Assembly: GCF_022201045.2 (NCBI RefSeq)
Contig: NC_068564.1
Location: 33,261,001-33,325,000 of the forward strand
Length of the DNA: 64,000 bases
Source of the DNA: Citrus sinensis
Lineage: Eukaryota > Streptophyta > Magnoliopsida > Sapindales > Rutaceae
Direction of reading: 5' to 3'
This document shows, in pieces, positions 1 through 11,424 of this stretch. Below the pieces are notes generated by a model that was not told the DNA's origin, ran no database searches, and worked only from the letters and a program-made list of their open reading frames with translations. Numbering within the stretch: the first letter of the stretch is position 1; every line of letters begins with the position of its first letter. A program made the position numbers and the translations under genes.

Positions 1-302
1 AAATCTTATGTTAAGTCCCCCAACACTTCTGATAACATCCAAGTGGATTGCAATAATCTAATTATAGAAAATGTGAACATAGGCACTTCATTGACTTCTT
101 ATTACAACCTATTTTGATTTTTGAGTTGCTCTCTCTCCGACCACGCGAATTAAGAAGTAAAACTGGAGGGCAAGAGGGGGGTCTTTTGGGAACAGGCTTT
201 GGTTTTCGTATTGTTGGGTCTTCAATTGGCAATTTAGAAGGGCCCAAGTTATTATGTGGGCTTGATTGTCAGGACAGCGGCTTTCTCTTTCTCACACTGC
301 TG

Positions 303-310
303 TTTGTGTT
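303..310. repeat. Left 8-bp target-site duplication of the hAT element
   Basis: TTTGTGTT, identical to 1202-1209 on the other side of the element. Confidence 0.92.
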
Positions 311-1201
311 TAGGGATGGCAATGGGGAGGGGAGGGGAGGGGACCAATCTCCCCATACCCATCCCCGATATTTTGCATATGTCCCCGTCCCCTCCCCGTC
401 CCCGTCAGAATTACTTGAGAGAATCCCCATCCCCTCCCCGAATAATAACAGGGGATCCCCGAGGGTCCCCGGTCCCCGAATAACTAATAGTCTAATACAT
501 TATTTTTATTTTCGATTTTAAATTAATCATATTAAAATAAAAAATTCAGATAAAAATAAAGTTCAAAATATATCTTACATTAATATTGATCCATTACAAA
601 GTCACATTCAAAATATAAATTATTAAAATAGTTATAAAAGAATGAAAATAATATAAGTAAAGTAACTTATAAGTGAAAATATTAATAACTGTATAATATA
701 ATCACAATGTAAAATAAACTCATATTGTTATTGTAAGCTCGTAACCAACTTTGACAGCACATTAAGGCCTCCAATGTGCTTGGATGAAGTTTGTTACGGT
801 GTGGGCTCACAACTCTACCACCGGTGCTAAAAGCTGATTCAGAAGCAACTGTTGTAATTGGAATTGTCAAAATATCTCTAGCAATTCGAGCTAATGTAGG
901 ATACCTATTAGCATTTAATAATATAAATATTTTGATATTTATTATTTTTAACAATATTTATAATTTTGTTATTTATTTATTAGTAATTTTAAAAATAAAA
1001 ATTAAAATTAAAATGGGGAAATGGGTAGGGGATGGGGATTCCACCTCATCCCCGTCCCCTCCCCGAATAAAAAATTGGGTAAAAAATTTTCCCCGTCCCC
1101 TCCCCGAATAAAAAATTGGGTATAAAATTATCCCCGTACCCTCCCCGAATGGGGAAAATCCCCAAGGGTACCCGTCCCCGTGGGGATTTTTGCCATCCCT
1201 A
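311..1201. mobile_element. Non-autonomous hAT-superfamily DNA transposon, 891 bp, with intact ends
   Basis: The ends are a perfect 12-bp inverted repeat, TAGGGATGGCAA at 311 and TTGCCATCCCTA ending at 1201. They are flanked by identical 8-bp target duplications, TTTGTGTT at 303-310 and 1202-1209, which is the hAT hallmark. Both subterminal regions (about 320-480 and 1015-1190) are packed with CCCCGTCCCC/CCCCGAAT motifs; on the right two copies of a roughly 40-bp unit stand in tandem. The interior is AT-rich and keeps only a relic of the transposase C-terminus (682-954, minus). With no full transposase it must have moved using enzyme made elsewhere. Perfect ends and duplications suggest a fairly recent insertion. 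Confidence 0.93.
682..954 (-). pseudogene. hAT transposase C-terminal dimerisation domain, relic
   Basis: An open frame of 90 codons lies inside the hAT element. Its core reads LARIARDILTIPITTVASES, followed by AFSTGGRVVSPHRNKLHPST and a LEALMCCQSWLR stretch. This is the conserved hAT C-terminal dimerisation region (Dimer_Tnp_hAT) seen in plant hAT transposases. The first dozen or so residues and the tail are low-complexity read-through. The zinc finger and catalytic core are absent, so the fragment cannot act as a transposase. It shows that the element arose by internal deletion of an autonomous hAT copy. Confidence 0.88.
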
Positions 1202-1209
1202 TTTGTGTT
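1202..1209. repeat. Right 8-bp target-site duplication of the hAT element
   Basis: TTTGTGTT, identical to 303-310. Confidence 0.92.
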
Positions 1210-1641
1210 TGGTGGTTACATTTTCGGATTTTCTTACTAATTCGCTCTCCCTCTCACGCGATCGAGAAAAGAGAAAAATCCTTACCGACGCACCCAAGTT
1301 GGTAAAACAGAGTACTTCAGTTTTATATTTACTTGCAAGCAACAATCACAGTATTGAAATCAGAAGAAGAACAAAATACACCAAACCATTCCTTAAAAAT
1401 CCTCCCACACAACCCCCACCCCCCAAACAAAAGACCCAAAAAAAAGAAAAAAAACACCTCTTCTCTTGTAATTAGTATACAGTATTCAGTTTCTACATTT
1501 TACAATTTATGACAAAAGATATCACAATCCACTTATCTATTCAAAATTTTGATCGGATACTTAAGAAAAATGTACAAGGCACTCTGGTAGAACAAGTTCG
1601 CAGTGGCTCTATGAGGCACAATAAAAAAGTTGGTTGCTTGA
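1210..1641. other. Short spacer and likely 3' end of the DUF593 gene
   Basis: A purine-rich, A-rich stretch at about 1360-1465 and AT-rich DNA follow the transposon. The 3' UTR of the minus-strand gene ending at 1642 probably lies in the upper part. I see no other gene. Confidence 0.5.
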
Positions 1642-3261
1642 TTAAAGCCAAAAGTGCAGCATAGCCTGTCCGTACATATCAATCTAGTTATCAACATTTG
1701 AAGCGAAAGCAAAATTTCATTGTAAAGAGAAGCATGAAAATGAGAGGACGAGGCATACCTCTTGGAGAGAAAGAATGGATGGATTATTGCGAGAGGATTG
1801 CTTAGTCCTCCAGCTTCTCATTTCGCTCTGTATTGAATTGAGTTGCTCGTGTATCTCCTTCAACAAGGTCAATTCCTCTCCCCCTTGGGCAACAATTTCA
1901 TGCCTTGAGCTGTTTCTCTCTGACTCAAGTCGCTCAATTCTTTGTCTCAGCAGTTCGAACTCAGGTTGAATGTCAGCAACACTGCTATTCAACAAATTCA
2001 TTTGCTCTTCCCTTTCACCTGCAACGATGTGATGCCTTGTACTATTTTTCTCTGCCTCAAGTGGCTCAGTTCTTCTACTGCGCTGTTGAATCTTGGGTTG
2101 ATTCTCAGAAATGCTGATTTGTGGATGAACAAGAGCAAGGTTGCATTCAATACTCGTCCCTTCTCTTGTTGGGGGTAATCCCTTTTCTTGGTTACGCAAC
2201 AATTTCTTTACCAACTCACTCTCATCATTACCATGTGATCCCCAAGTTTCCTCTATGAACAAATCGGGCTTCCCAAGCCTATTCTCTTCTTCCCATATCA
2301 ACTTATTCTTTTTTCTTTTCTCCTCCTCCAAACAACTCATAGAATTCTCATCAACTAGCGGGACTTCATATACATCATAAACACTCGAGGAACAAGCGGA
2401 ATCTGCAAGTGCTTCTTTCTCCAGAGGTGTTTTGGGATCGTTTACTTCTTCCAATTTAGCTGGGACTGTATTAGTGCATTTTGTTGGATCATAGAATGTA
2501 CCAGTGCTTAATTGTGAAATCAAAGAAGATGTCCTGGACTCAGCCTTTAAGTTGGCAGATCTATCGGTTATTACTTTCACTCTTTCATCTAACTTTCTGA
2601 TCTGCTCCCAATATGAATCAAAGTCTCCAGTTTCCGCATTCACCGGATTCTTCTTCAAATCAAAGCTTTGATCACTAACATCCCCATCCGAACCTTTCTC
2701 ATCCACAATCTTCACAACCATATCTGAATCAGGGGTCACAGATCTTCTCCTTCTATTTTGAATGAACTCTTTCATTTGAACAGGAGGCAAAGATTTGAGC
2801 CTTCTCACATGCTCATTAGAACCCATTTCACCAACAAATGCATCATCTTTTGGCATCAAAAAGTTCTCTGGATACCTATTTTCATGACCACCCACCTCAC
2901 TAACTCCCATGCTTAAAAGCTTAAACTTATAAGCCTGAACTTGGAACTCAAGAGCAGCAATTTCCATTTCCTTGTGATACATAAGATCTTCAAAATTTGC
3001 TAATGATTCCTCGGCATGACTAATTTTTTCCTCTGTCATTCTCTTATACTGAGTTGCTTCCATCTTCACTAAGGACTTCTCTTCCTGCAACCGCAATATC
3101 ATTGATAGAGCCTCGCTAACTGCTGTAGCCGAGGCTTCTCTTTCAACATCCAATTCGGCATACAGCTTTTGCAGAAGCTGTTGCTGAGAACATAGTGCAT
3201 CTTTCATAGCTTTTATGTCAGATTCTGACATCCCCATATTCAGATTACCCTCACCAGCCAT
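1642..3261 (-). CDS. GTD-binding (DUF593/zein-binding) domain protein, probable myosin-binding protein
   Basis: There are two coding exons, 1759-3261 and a tiny last exon 1665-1642. The first exon ends ...SLQE at a CAAGAG|GTATGC donor. The last exon encodes AMLHFWL and a stop behind a CGGACAG acceptor, and both junctions are in phase 0. The product is about 508 residues. Residues ~13-118 form the coiled GTD-binding domain (VEREASATAVSEALSMILRL, then KEMEIAALEFQVQAYKFKLL). In plants this domain binds the globular tail of class XI myosins and recruits them to vesicles. The rest is charged and coiled, with a further coiled coil near residues 415-480. No transmembrane segment is present in this frame, unlike many MyoB proteins. 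The start is fixed by an in-frame TGA two codons upstream. Arabidopsis At4g30830/At2g24140 are the likely counterparts, from memory of locus order. Confidence 0.88.
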
Positions 3262-3486
3262 TGCTCATGAATTTACTAACAACAAATCAATAACCCATTC
3301 AGACCCCAATTGGACCGGGAAAAAAAAAAATCTGCATTTCAATTTACAAATTCAGAACAATAAAACTACAGCAGATAAATTTTGCTACTGCAAGTAAATG
3401 AATCCTAAAGCCACTTCAAATACAAAATGAAACGAAAAACTTAAAAGAAAAAAAAAACAAGAACAAGAATGGAAATATGAGCATAC

Positions 3487-3684
3487 CTGGCAATAATGAA
3501 AACTCAGCAAGTTTGATCCTCGGAGCCTCAACGAAAGCTTATCTCCACAAAACCCAGGTGCCAAAAAGATGGACAAAATGATCACAGCAATTCCCACAAT
3601 TGCAATTAAAACGAGACGGCACTTGATTACAAAAATCACCTTTTTTTTTTTTTTGGGTTCAAATATCCTAAACAACGGGTTCAA
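3487..3684 (-). other. Putative 5' leader exon with an upstream ORF encoding a membrane-like peptide
   Basis: Upstream of the DUF593 gene an ATG at 3684 opens a frame of about 66 codons that runs to a good CAG|GTATGC donor at 3487. The peptide has a basic start (MNPLFRIFEPKKKKK), then a hydrophobic helix (LVLIAIVGIAVIILSIFLAP). Splicing to an acceptor such as CTTGCAG near 3387 would meet stop codons before the main ATG. It is therefore an upstream ORF or a separate product, not an N-terminal extension. Transcription is inferred only from the donor and position. Confidence 0.35.
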
Positions 3685-4586
3685 TAGCGTTTGTTGCTTT
3701 TGCTTTATGAAAAAGCAGAGTGAATTTATACAACGTATCTAAAACTGAAACTGACGCGTTGGTATTTTCTATTTGCATTTACCAAATAAAGGTTTTTATA
3801 AAATCGAAGCTTGTTTTTGGAAAAATAAAGGATTAATTTTGTCATTTACAATGGGATTTTATCAAATTACAAATGATTTTCTTATGGCAAAGACTAATTT
3901 GCCATAATTGTAATATTTTATTCTATTCTGGAGACTTTGACTTGAACATGAATTTGCTGGATATAAAGTTATCAGCTAATGAATTAATTAATATTATTGC
4001 AATTTTCTTCAACTTCCTTTAAATGTGACGAAATTATCTAAAATCTTTACAAATTTTTTAAAAATAGACCAAAGAGTTATCCTATGGAAACTGGAAAGTG
4101 TTTTTTTTTTTTTAAAAAAAAAAAGAAGAGTAAGAGAATTCTTTATAATTAGTTGTGTAGGTTAGTATGCATCGCGAGAGTATATTCATTTTTTGTAAGC
4201 AAGCATTATAATTGTTAAAGCAATATTCAAACTAAAATTTAAGTGTCATATGTCACATCCATTTAGGCGATAAACTTATATTAAAAAAATAAAAAAAAAA
4301 TTAGGGGAGGCGGATGAAATTGTTATTTTAAATCATGATTGTTGATTACTTAATTAATTAATCACGACCACACGTAAGGTCCTAAATTTCCTTCTTTTCC
4401 CGCAAGTTTCTTGCTGTTCAATTCGAAGAAGTTGTTTCTTGCCATTTTTAAAAGGTCGTTGAAATCGAAACGGTCTTTTTAACGGCTATTAAAAAGGGCC
4501 CATAACTGCTGCGGGTCCCGCCACTTTGCCGACCATATTTACTTAAACTGCCACGCGCTTTGCAGCAAAAGCCAGGTAAATATAAG

Positions 4587-4596
4587 GACACGTGTC
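4587..4596. promoter_or_regulatory. Palindromic G-box / ABRE (GACACGTGTC)
   Basis: A perfect 10-bp palindrome with the CACGTG core bound by plant bZIP and bHLH factors. It lies about 0.9 kb upstream of the putative leader exon of the DUF593 gene. The core is clear; the function is inferred. Confidence 0.4.
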
Positions 4597-5580
4597 ACTG
4601 AGATAGAAAGCCAAAAATGTTTGAGTTGTGTAACCCAATTGTCAATTGAACTATTTTTCAGCCACGATGGCTTGTCCGGATCCAATGTTGACCACTTGAC
4701 CAATGAATTGAGAAATGGATTTGATATTTGCTTGAAGGCGTGAAGAGTAATAATTGATTATTGAACATAATTTTACAACTCTCATCATTTTGTAAGCACT
4801 CGATTCTTTCCGAAAGAAATTGGATTTTGTAGAATTGTTTTTTTTAAAAAAATTATTTAAAAGTAAGTTTGGCTCTTTCTTGACCCAAATAAATTGGATT
4901 ATATTATCATAGTTTATCTATAATATTTCTAATAATTTTTTTTTAAGGAGTCGCAATATACGAACTGTGGCGATATAAAATTTTATCTAAGAAATTTAAA
5001 TGACAGGTTTTTGTAATGTACAATTAGAAAGTACTGCTAATAAAAGTTAATTTTTTTGAATTCAACCAATTAATTTTGATATTTTAAGAAGAAAAAAAAA
5101 TCTAATTTTTAACATTCCAATTTAAATATTCAAAATTTCAAATCCTCTAGATTGAAAATTGCATTTTTTTTTTGTGTCTTCAGATAAAAGGTGAAGCAAT
5201 TCTTATCCAATGACCCTTAACCTTTCTGTTTTGATAACATCAATATCATAGAATGGATAGATGAACAAAAACATATGTAATTGATAAAATGAAAACACAT
5301 AACAGAAATGGCTGTGTAAAGTTGCTATTGGTTACCGATTAGAATAGAATCATCCACCGACTTTGGTGGGGGTTTTTATCCCCCCATAATTTATATTTTT
5401 TTGAACTCTTTTATTCTTAATTTTCTGAGAACTTTGGGCCATTATTGCCGTTCTTCTTCCACTTGTTTGCACAAGTTTTGGCCATGATTCCTGGAAAACC
5501 ATCTCACTTACCCATTAAAATATCTCTATGAATGATTCTTCAGATGATTAATCCTGATCCATGTGAGCACATAGTTTGGA

Positions 5581-5666
5581 AGTTATTTGTCAGCGTTACA
5601 AATTGAGAGGGGCGTGAAATTAAAAGTTATTTATCAGTATTAGAAATTGAGAGGGACGTGAAATTA
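5581..5666. repeat. Tandem duplication, two units of about 44 bp
   Basis: Two consecutive copies start AGTTATTTGTCAG and AGTTATTTATCAG, and both continue with AATTGAGAGGG(G/A)CGTGAAATTA. They differ at a handful of positions. Confidence 0.85.
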
Positions 5667-5932
5667 TTATATATCTAGGCTCATTTAGATGAATTCAGTG
5701 ACATTCATAAGTTCTGATATTAAATAAGAGGACAACACAATGCAATTACATCAAAACCCAACTATCTAAGTTTGAGAAGTTAGGTGACATACAACGATTG
5801 TAGTCTTTGACCTGAAAACAGCAGATTTTTCCAACACACCTCCAGATGATTCACAGCTTATGCTCCAAATGAGATGACCAATCTTGCTAACTACCTCGGC
5901 ATTGTTTCTTTAATAATTGTTGCTCGTATCTT

Positions 5933-7823
5933 CTAGTCCACTGGAACCTCTACTTCCATCTTCAAACCAGAGTTTCCGAGTATCTGATACAGAACAAAAT
6001 CATGTATGATGAATATGCTTCTTGAACAAAATTCACATGTATAAAACATAAATGACAATTGTTTCATACGTATTTTATTTCTGACAACAAAAAAGTACAT
6101 TTACTTATGATTGTAATGAGAATTTTCCAAAATCCCAAAATTTGTTCAGCTAGTTGTAACAGAGTCCATTTAAATAGTTTGGTCTTAGAAACCATTCCAA
6201 CATAAACTGCTTCCGGTATTATGATATTAGTTCAACATCATTATGAATCAGAGCATAGATAGATTTATAGGAATGGTTCCATCACACAAATGGCAATGGA
6301 ATGACAACAATAATAAGATCTAGTCATAAAGCTTCATAAACTAATCAAATGCGAAAGTTAAAGTAAACTAAAATCCACTAAAAAGAAAGTGAAGGAAATA
6401 GCAAATGAGGCTAATTCTTAAGAGGGACTGATGGTCACCAAGGAAGGTAAGACGTAAGAAAGAGGTCAATTTGTGCTGTTATTTTCACGATTGATCACTG
6501 GATCATGATGGAAGCTGATGGGTTAACAGTCAAATAAGTTTTGGTGGAAGTTCAAATCTGTTTTTAAGATCAACTATACTAATGAGACTGCTGTTTAATG
6601 AAAGTAGATCAACTATACCATTAATACTGCTGTTTAATGAAGGGCTTCACCAAGATTTCTCCATCATTTCTAACAACCTTCCATTACTTCGACGACTTTA
6701 TAAACATAAGCGTCCCACCTAATTTGGTAAATTGATTCTAAAGATTACACTAATTGTTCACTTCTGCAGATAGCTAAATGAAAATGTCACAATACCTTGA
6801 CAAAATCTGATAAAATCATCAAAGAGTCCTTTGTATAGCCTGCTTCATCAAGAACGTCGGTCAGAACTTGCTGCACCAAACCAAAGCATAAATCCATTTT
6901 AAGCCATGAGTTATGCATCAAGTCTCAAATATTATCCAATTTGATCACAATAAGCTTTGGTTAGTAATCTTCTTATTCAAGGTCTGCACTATGCTGATGA
7001 TACGAATCAAAAAGCTCAAAGATAAAAAATGAAATTTCCAATCCCTCAGGCATCGAACTCGGATACAAAAAAAAAAGGCCAACCTCTCTTTGTTTCTCAG
7101 ATATGAAAGTTCCGGTCAAATCACGCAAAACATCCAACATGTCAGTAAATGTAACTTTCCCATTACCATCCGAATCATACACCTTGAATATAACTACAAC
7201 ACAAACAAACCAAAATCAACAACAAATGAAAATTGAAAATAAACCAAATCCGTCTAATTAATTTTAGACTAAACAAAAGATAAAAATCAGATAAAGACAA
7301 ATACATGAGGCATTACATTCAATTTTCTGATGCAATGTTGCATGCGGACTAAATGCAGACAAAAACGCTACAAATTCCTTAAAATTCAATCCATCTACCA
7401 TCCTCAGCAGCCTCTGATCATTCAAATAAAACACAAAATAAACAAATAAATAAATAAATAAATTCTCATAAAAGATACACATACATACAAGCATGCATTG
7501 ATATATTAAAGTGAGCACCTGAGAGAGAGGATTTACGGCGAATTCGGGAACGGATAGGAACTCCTCAGCGGAGATGAAGCCGCCGTTATTGCGATCCAGC
7601 TGGCAAAATCTTTCGTAAAGAGAAACAATCTCCTGCTGCGAAACTGAACATTACAAACAGAGATACACACATTAATCAAAACCACAAAAATCAAATCAGC
7701 GGCTGAGAAAGAAAGAGTTGAGTAAAAATAAAAGTTAATTTGGTATAAATTACAGGCGTGGTTACAATGTTGCTGAACTTCTTCGATGTCGTACTGAGTA
7801 AGCATCGACGACGCGTTGCCCAT
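5933..7823 (-). CDS. Calcineurin B subunit-like EF-hand protein, probably N-myristoylated
   Basis: Six exons (7754-7823, 7519-7643, 7317-7413, 7084-7193, 6796-6870, 5933-5983) join in phase to 175 residues. The start MGNASSMLTQYDIEEVQ carries a Gly2 myristoylation signal typical of calcineurin B-type proteins. EF-hand 1 (DRNNGGFISAEE) and EF-hand 3 (DSDGNGKVTFTD) have good Ca-binding loops. EF-hands 2 and 4 (around RLLRMVDGLNFKEF and DEAGYTKDSLMILSDF) are degenerate. The C-terminus is LKMEVEVPVD. Length and layout match Arabidopsis At3g18430, recalled from memory. It should sense Ca2+ and bind a partner at membranes; plants lack a canonical calcineurin A, so the partner is unknown. It is divergent from, and shares about 0.6 kb with, the elongin B gene. 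Intron 2 has an AAAT repeat and intron 5 a 39-bp duplication. Confidence 0.92.
6567..6643. repeat. Tandem duplication (period about 39 bp) in an intron of the EF-hand gene
   Basis: AGATCAACTATACTAATGAG and AGATCAACTATACCATTAAT start two adjacent copies. Both go on to ACTGCTGTTTAATGAA. Confidence 0.8.
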
Positions 7824-8438
7824 TGTCTTGTTAGTATCCTCAGCCGCCTGCCGCCGGTGCGAGGGATTGAGGGTGGTGAGGTGCAGCGCAGTTATCGAGA
7901 CGACTTTGTTACTGATCTTAGCTTAGCATTATAGTGTTGGTTGACGGTTAGCTAGCTGGTTTTACCCAACGCTTCGTTCGAGGTAGCCACTAGCCAGGTA
8001 GGTGAATCTGTTTGGCTGCGGTTGAGTGTACGGTAATGTCCTTCGAGGTCGTGTTTGGCTGTTGGTTAGGTCTACTCCTGATCTATCACAGGAATAGCAA
8101 AGGTCATCATAAACTTTTTTTTTAAGTGTTTTTTTTCCTTTAAAACTAAAAAAGAAAAAAGAAAAAAAATAATATTTCTTCTTTTTTTTCCAATAAACAA
8201 AAAGAAATATTTCCCATCAAATAAAAAAGTTACATAAAATCTAATTTTTTTTTTTTTTTTTACAAAAAATAACAAAATATGAAAACAATCTGGTGTGTTG
8301 GGGTAGGGTAGCGCTGCAGCCAAACAGCAACTGGAGGAAAAAGAAGCTTCGAACTTGATCGTATTCCCCGAGTCAGCAAGACAAAGCACGAAGAGAGAGA
8401 GAGAGGGAGAGAGCGAGAGCAGCTGCAAAACGTCGAAG
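7824..8438. promoter_or_regulatory. Shared divergent promoter region between the EF-hand and elongin B genes
   Basis: The two start codons are 615 bp apart in head-to-head orientation, so both 5' UTRs and promoters must fit here. The middle (8110-8260) is a poly-A/T-rich tract. A GA-rich stretch at 8390-8420 lies in the probable elongin B leader. No TATA box stands out. Confidence 0.6.
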
Positions 8439-9883
8439 ATGGTACGTGTACTATCCCCTTAAATCCCTTCATTTATTATTTTTCTATTCGTTAATTAGCG
8501 TATGGTAATATGAGAAAATACAACATATAAAAAATTATTGAATTATATATATTAATAATATGAATGTTGAACAAGCAATTCAAGAAAATTTGTTAAATGG
8601 GTAAGAAATAGTGTGCAAATTCATTGGTTTTCAGTGGGATCATTGAGAAGAAAATTAGGTCTTTTTCTTTTTCTTCCGGTGTTCATTGTCAAAAAAGAGC
8701 CATTTTAAGCTGCCTTATAATAAATTTTGGACTGTATATCTACTTATATATCTCTAACAATTGATGGGTTTTTCTGGTAAGATTTTTGGAAAGATGAGTG
8801 TTTATTTGACTAATTTTACCATGACAGTTCATTTTGGGCTTGCATTTATAATGAAAGGCCTCTTCATAAATTCAAGGAGAGAAGCAAAGTTTATACTTTA
8901 TTTGAGATTTCAATTGGACCAAGTGCAGCAGTCTGATGAGCTTGTTAATGTGATTTATTAAGGGCTTTGCATCTAATTGGGTAGAATGCAGCCAAAAATC
9001 TGTACATCTTTTATGTCCTGTGTCATTGTATAAGAATTACGTGCCGATAATTTAATGGTTTTCCTATCATGTCATATAGTATCTTTACTTGTGTTGAGTC
9101 CTACCATTACCAAAGGATGTAAAAGACTAGAGTTGTATGCCCTGCATTTTTATAGCTCTGTTTGGGTCTGTCGTCTCAACTCTGGGAAATGAAAGGTGTT
9201 ATAACATTTTGCGCAGGCTATGTATATCCGTGTCAAGCGCAGCAAGACAACTTACTTTATCCATTGTGATCCAACTGAGACTATTTTGGACATTAAGCAG
9301 AAATTGCATGCTCTAATTGATCAGCCCATTAACGATCAGCGTTTGATTTTGGTGGGGACAGGGGATGTATTGGAAGATTCAAAGACATTGGCAGATCAGA
9401 AGGTTGTTGCAAAATTCACACTTTTCACTTTCTTTTTGTTTCTCATGGTTTGTTGTCCGGATTATATAAGTCTCTGATCTTCTTTGCATATAATTATTTC
9501 ACCTTGGTAGCATATTGTTTATCCCAGTGTGGTGTACGTTCACATTTTCAGAAAATTTGCTATTTCTCTCAGGTTGAAAATGATGCTGTTCTGGCACTAA
9601 CTTTGAGAAAAGGTGTCTTTCTATCCCTTCTTTTAGTTTCCCTTCTCTTTATGATTATTGATCATATATTAGCTAGACATCATGGAATTGATTGTTATGG
9701 TTTCTGGTTTTGTAGGTTAGTTGGTTTGACTCTAGTAGTATAGTGCATTTCTCTCAGTTTTCTATCATAGCATGAGAAGAAGTTTTCTGTTAGATTTTAT
9801 CATAAACGGCACAAACTGTTTATACGTTTCATATCCCGTATTTCTCTCATTAAAGTTGCGGTCACAAACTGAGGTTATAACTT

Positions 9884-9935
<52 letters not shown>

Positions 9936-11424
9936 CCCTTTCAGTTACATTGCACACCTCCCCTCCTCTACCCCGAATTAAACATTTGCCTTTAGACTTA
10001 AACCTGGGACCTCTTGCTTCTACTGCAAGGGTTAGGCCCAGCAGGCTATCGTTTGGGTATGGTTGCAAGTGTCTCTTATATCTTTGAAACTACCCACAGT
10101 CCCTCCCCTCCAAAAAACATGCAGACACAGTTGTGGAAGCTCATTTGTTCCCACAGTTGCAAATTGTTGGTGATATTTGCCTTTGCTGACTGCATATTGG
10201 ACTTCACTATTTTTTTGTTAAGTATTTTATGCATGAATATGGTCTTCCAGGTCTTATTAATATTTATATTTTCTAGAACTTGTACCACATGTGGAATTCT
10301 GTTTACGTAGTGCTATACTTACCTTTTCCACTCTTTTTCCATTTCCTTCCCTTGAGCTGTTAGTTTTGGTCATGCAATGATGGCAATTGTTGCTTCTCAC
10401 CCATTGTCGACATGTGACCATGGATTCCTCTTTTCTCTTTTGGACTTGAAATTGTTCTTTTATTTTATGTATCAAAATAATCAAAGTTTCTTCAACGACA
10501 TCGAACCTTACTGTAATTGACTTATGCACTGCATGTTAGCTTGCAATGTATTGCTTATATGCATTAAATGAATGTCATAGCTATCTGTATGGTGCTGACA
10601 CTGAAGGAAATGACTAAGGTAGTGTTTTTTTTTTTTTTTCCCTTCTGGAATCTAATTAAGTCTGAAGTCTGAATGAGACTGAATATAAATGTTTAAATGA
10701 CATGTTTCTTTTTCTTTTTCTAATATCTGAATATAAGTGGCATCTTATTTGTTTTCATAAATAAAAAACATTTCAGACATGGTTATTTGATGCTCCTTTT
10801 AAATCAAAATGAGTAAAGGGATTAGGTTTTATAGGTTTAGGAAACAAGTATATTTAATGGAGATATCTTTCAGATATAGTATTTACTTTCCATTCAGAGA
10901 AAAATCATAAAAGTTCATTTTTTCTATTCAAATGTAAATGTTTGAAAATCCGACATAAATTAGCAAAAAAAATTTTTAAAATGACTGAAATTAATAAAAT
11001 TTCAGACTTTGGATATTTAACAAACAAGTTCTAATATATTTTGTTGCTGAAAATGTTCAAGTCACAATTTCTTTGGTCAAGTAGGAGGCTTAGGATCAAC
11101 AAGCATACCAGTTTTTAAATTATAGTCTATTGATAGAGTTAAGCTTGACATTGTAGTGTAGTATATATTCCTTTAGTTTCCCTACCAAGGAAAAAAAAAT
11201 TAGATAGGTAAATATAAGAATAGAGTTGGTTGGGGTAAGGGAAGTCAGTCGTATCAAAAGTCAGTACAAGTAGATTTAAAGCAGGTTCAGCATTCCTTTG
11301 TTTTTGTTGAGACTGTTTTGACAACTTATCCTTTCTTGCAGATGACAACCAGTTTGAGGATGTCAATATTGTTAGGCCAAATGATTTCTACCAGTCTCGG
11401 GATGCAGATGCAGGCAATTGGTGA
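8439..11424 (+). CDS. ELOB: Elongin B (ubiquitin-like subunit of the elongin complex)
   Basis: Four exons join in phase: 8439-8441 (only the ATG), 9217-9402, 9573-9612 and 11342-11424, giving 103 residues. The first exon codes just Met before GTACGTG; the next opens GCTATGTATATC, so the protein starts MAMYIRVKRSKTTYFIHCD. The body is a ubiquitin-like fold (TILDIKQKLHALIDQPINDQ, RLILVGTGDVLEDSKTLADQ) and the tail is NDFYQSRDADAGNW. Elongin B pairs with elongin C in nuclear transcription-elongation and cullin E3 complexes; in plants the elongin A complex is the known setting. The last intron is long (1.7 kb) and contains a CT tract and a SINE-like segment. Confidence 0.93.
9882..9937. repeat. 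CT microsatellite in elongin B intron 3
   Basis: A nearly pure (CT)n tract broken by a few TTT interruptions. Confidence 0.9.
9882..10075 (-). mobile_element. Possible tRNA-derived SINE in elongin B intron 3
   Basis: On the minus strand a TAGCCTGCTGGG segment resembles a pol III A box. About 40 bp on, GGTTTAAGTC resembles a B box, and the CT/GA tract would be the 3' tail. I could not find clear target duplications, so the call is tentative. Confidence 0.35.

Larger units (their letters stand above)
3720..5932. other. Intergenic region, AT-rich, with small repeats
   Basis: No gene is recognised. The region holds a palindromic ABRE/G-box at 4587-4596, two AACGG cores near 4465-4485 (like mitosis-specific activator motifs, possibly by chance) and a 44-bp tandem duplication at 5581-5666. 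The part next to 3720 would be the upstream region of the DUF593 gene; the part next to 5933 is 3' flank of the EF-hand gene. Confidence 0.5.

Noticed and set aside
114-521. Plus-strand open frames over the left end of the hAT element (114-521 and 256-483)
   Set aside because: They translate the C/G-rich subterminal repeats (Pro/Ser/Arg-rich) and share no domain; the transposon explains the composition.
8072-8428. Minus-strand ORF in the shared promoter of the EF-hand and elongin B genes
   Set aside because: Built from poly-A/T and GA tracts (Lys, Phe and Ser runs); no domain.
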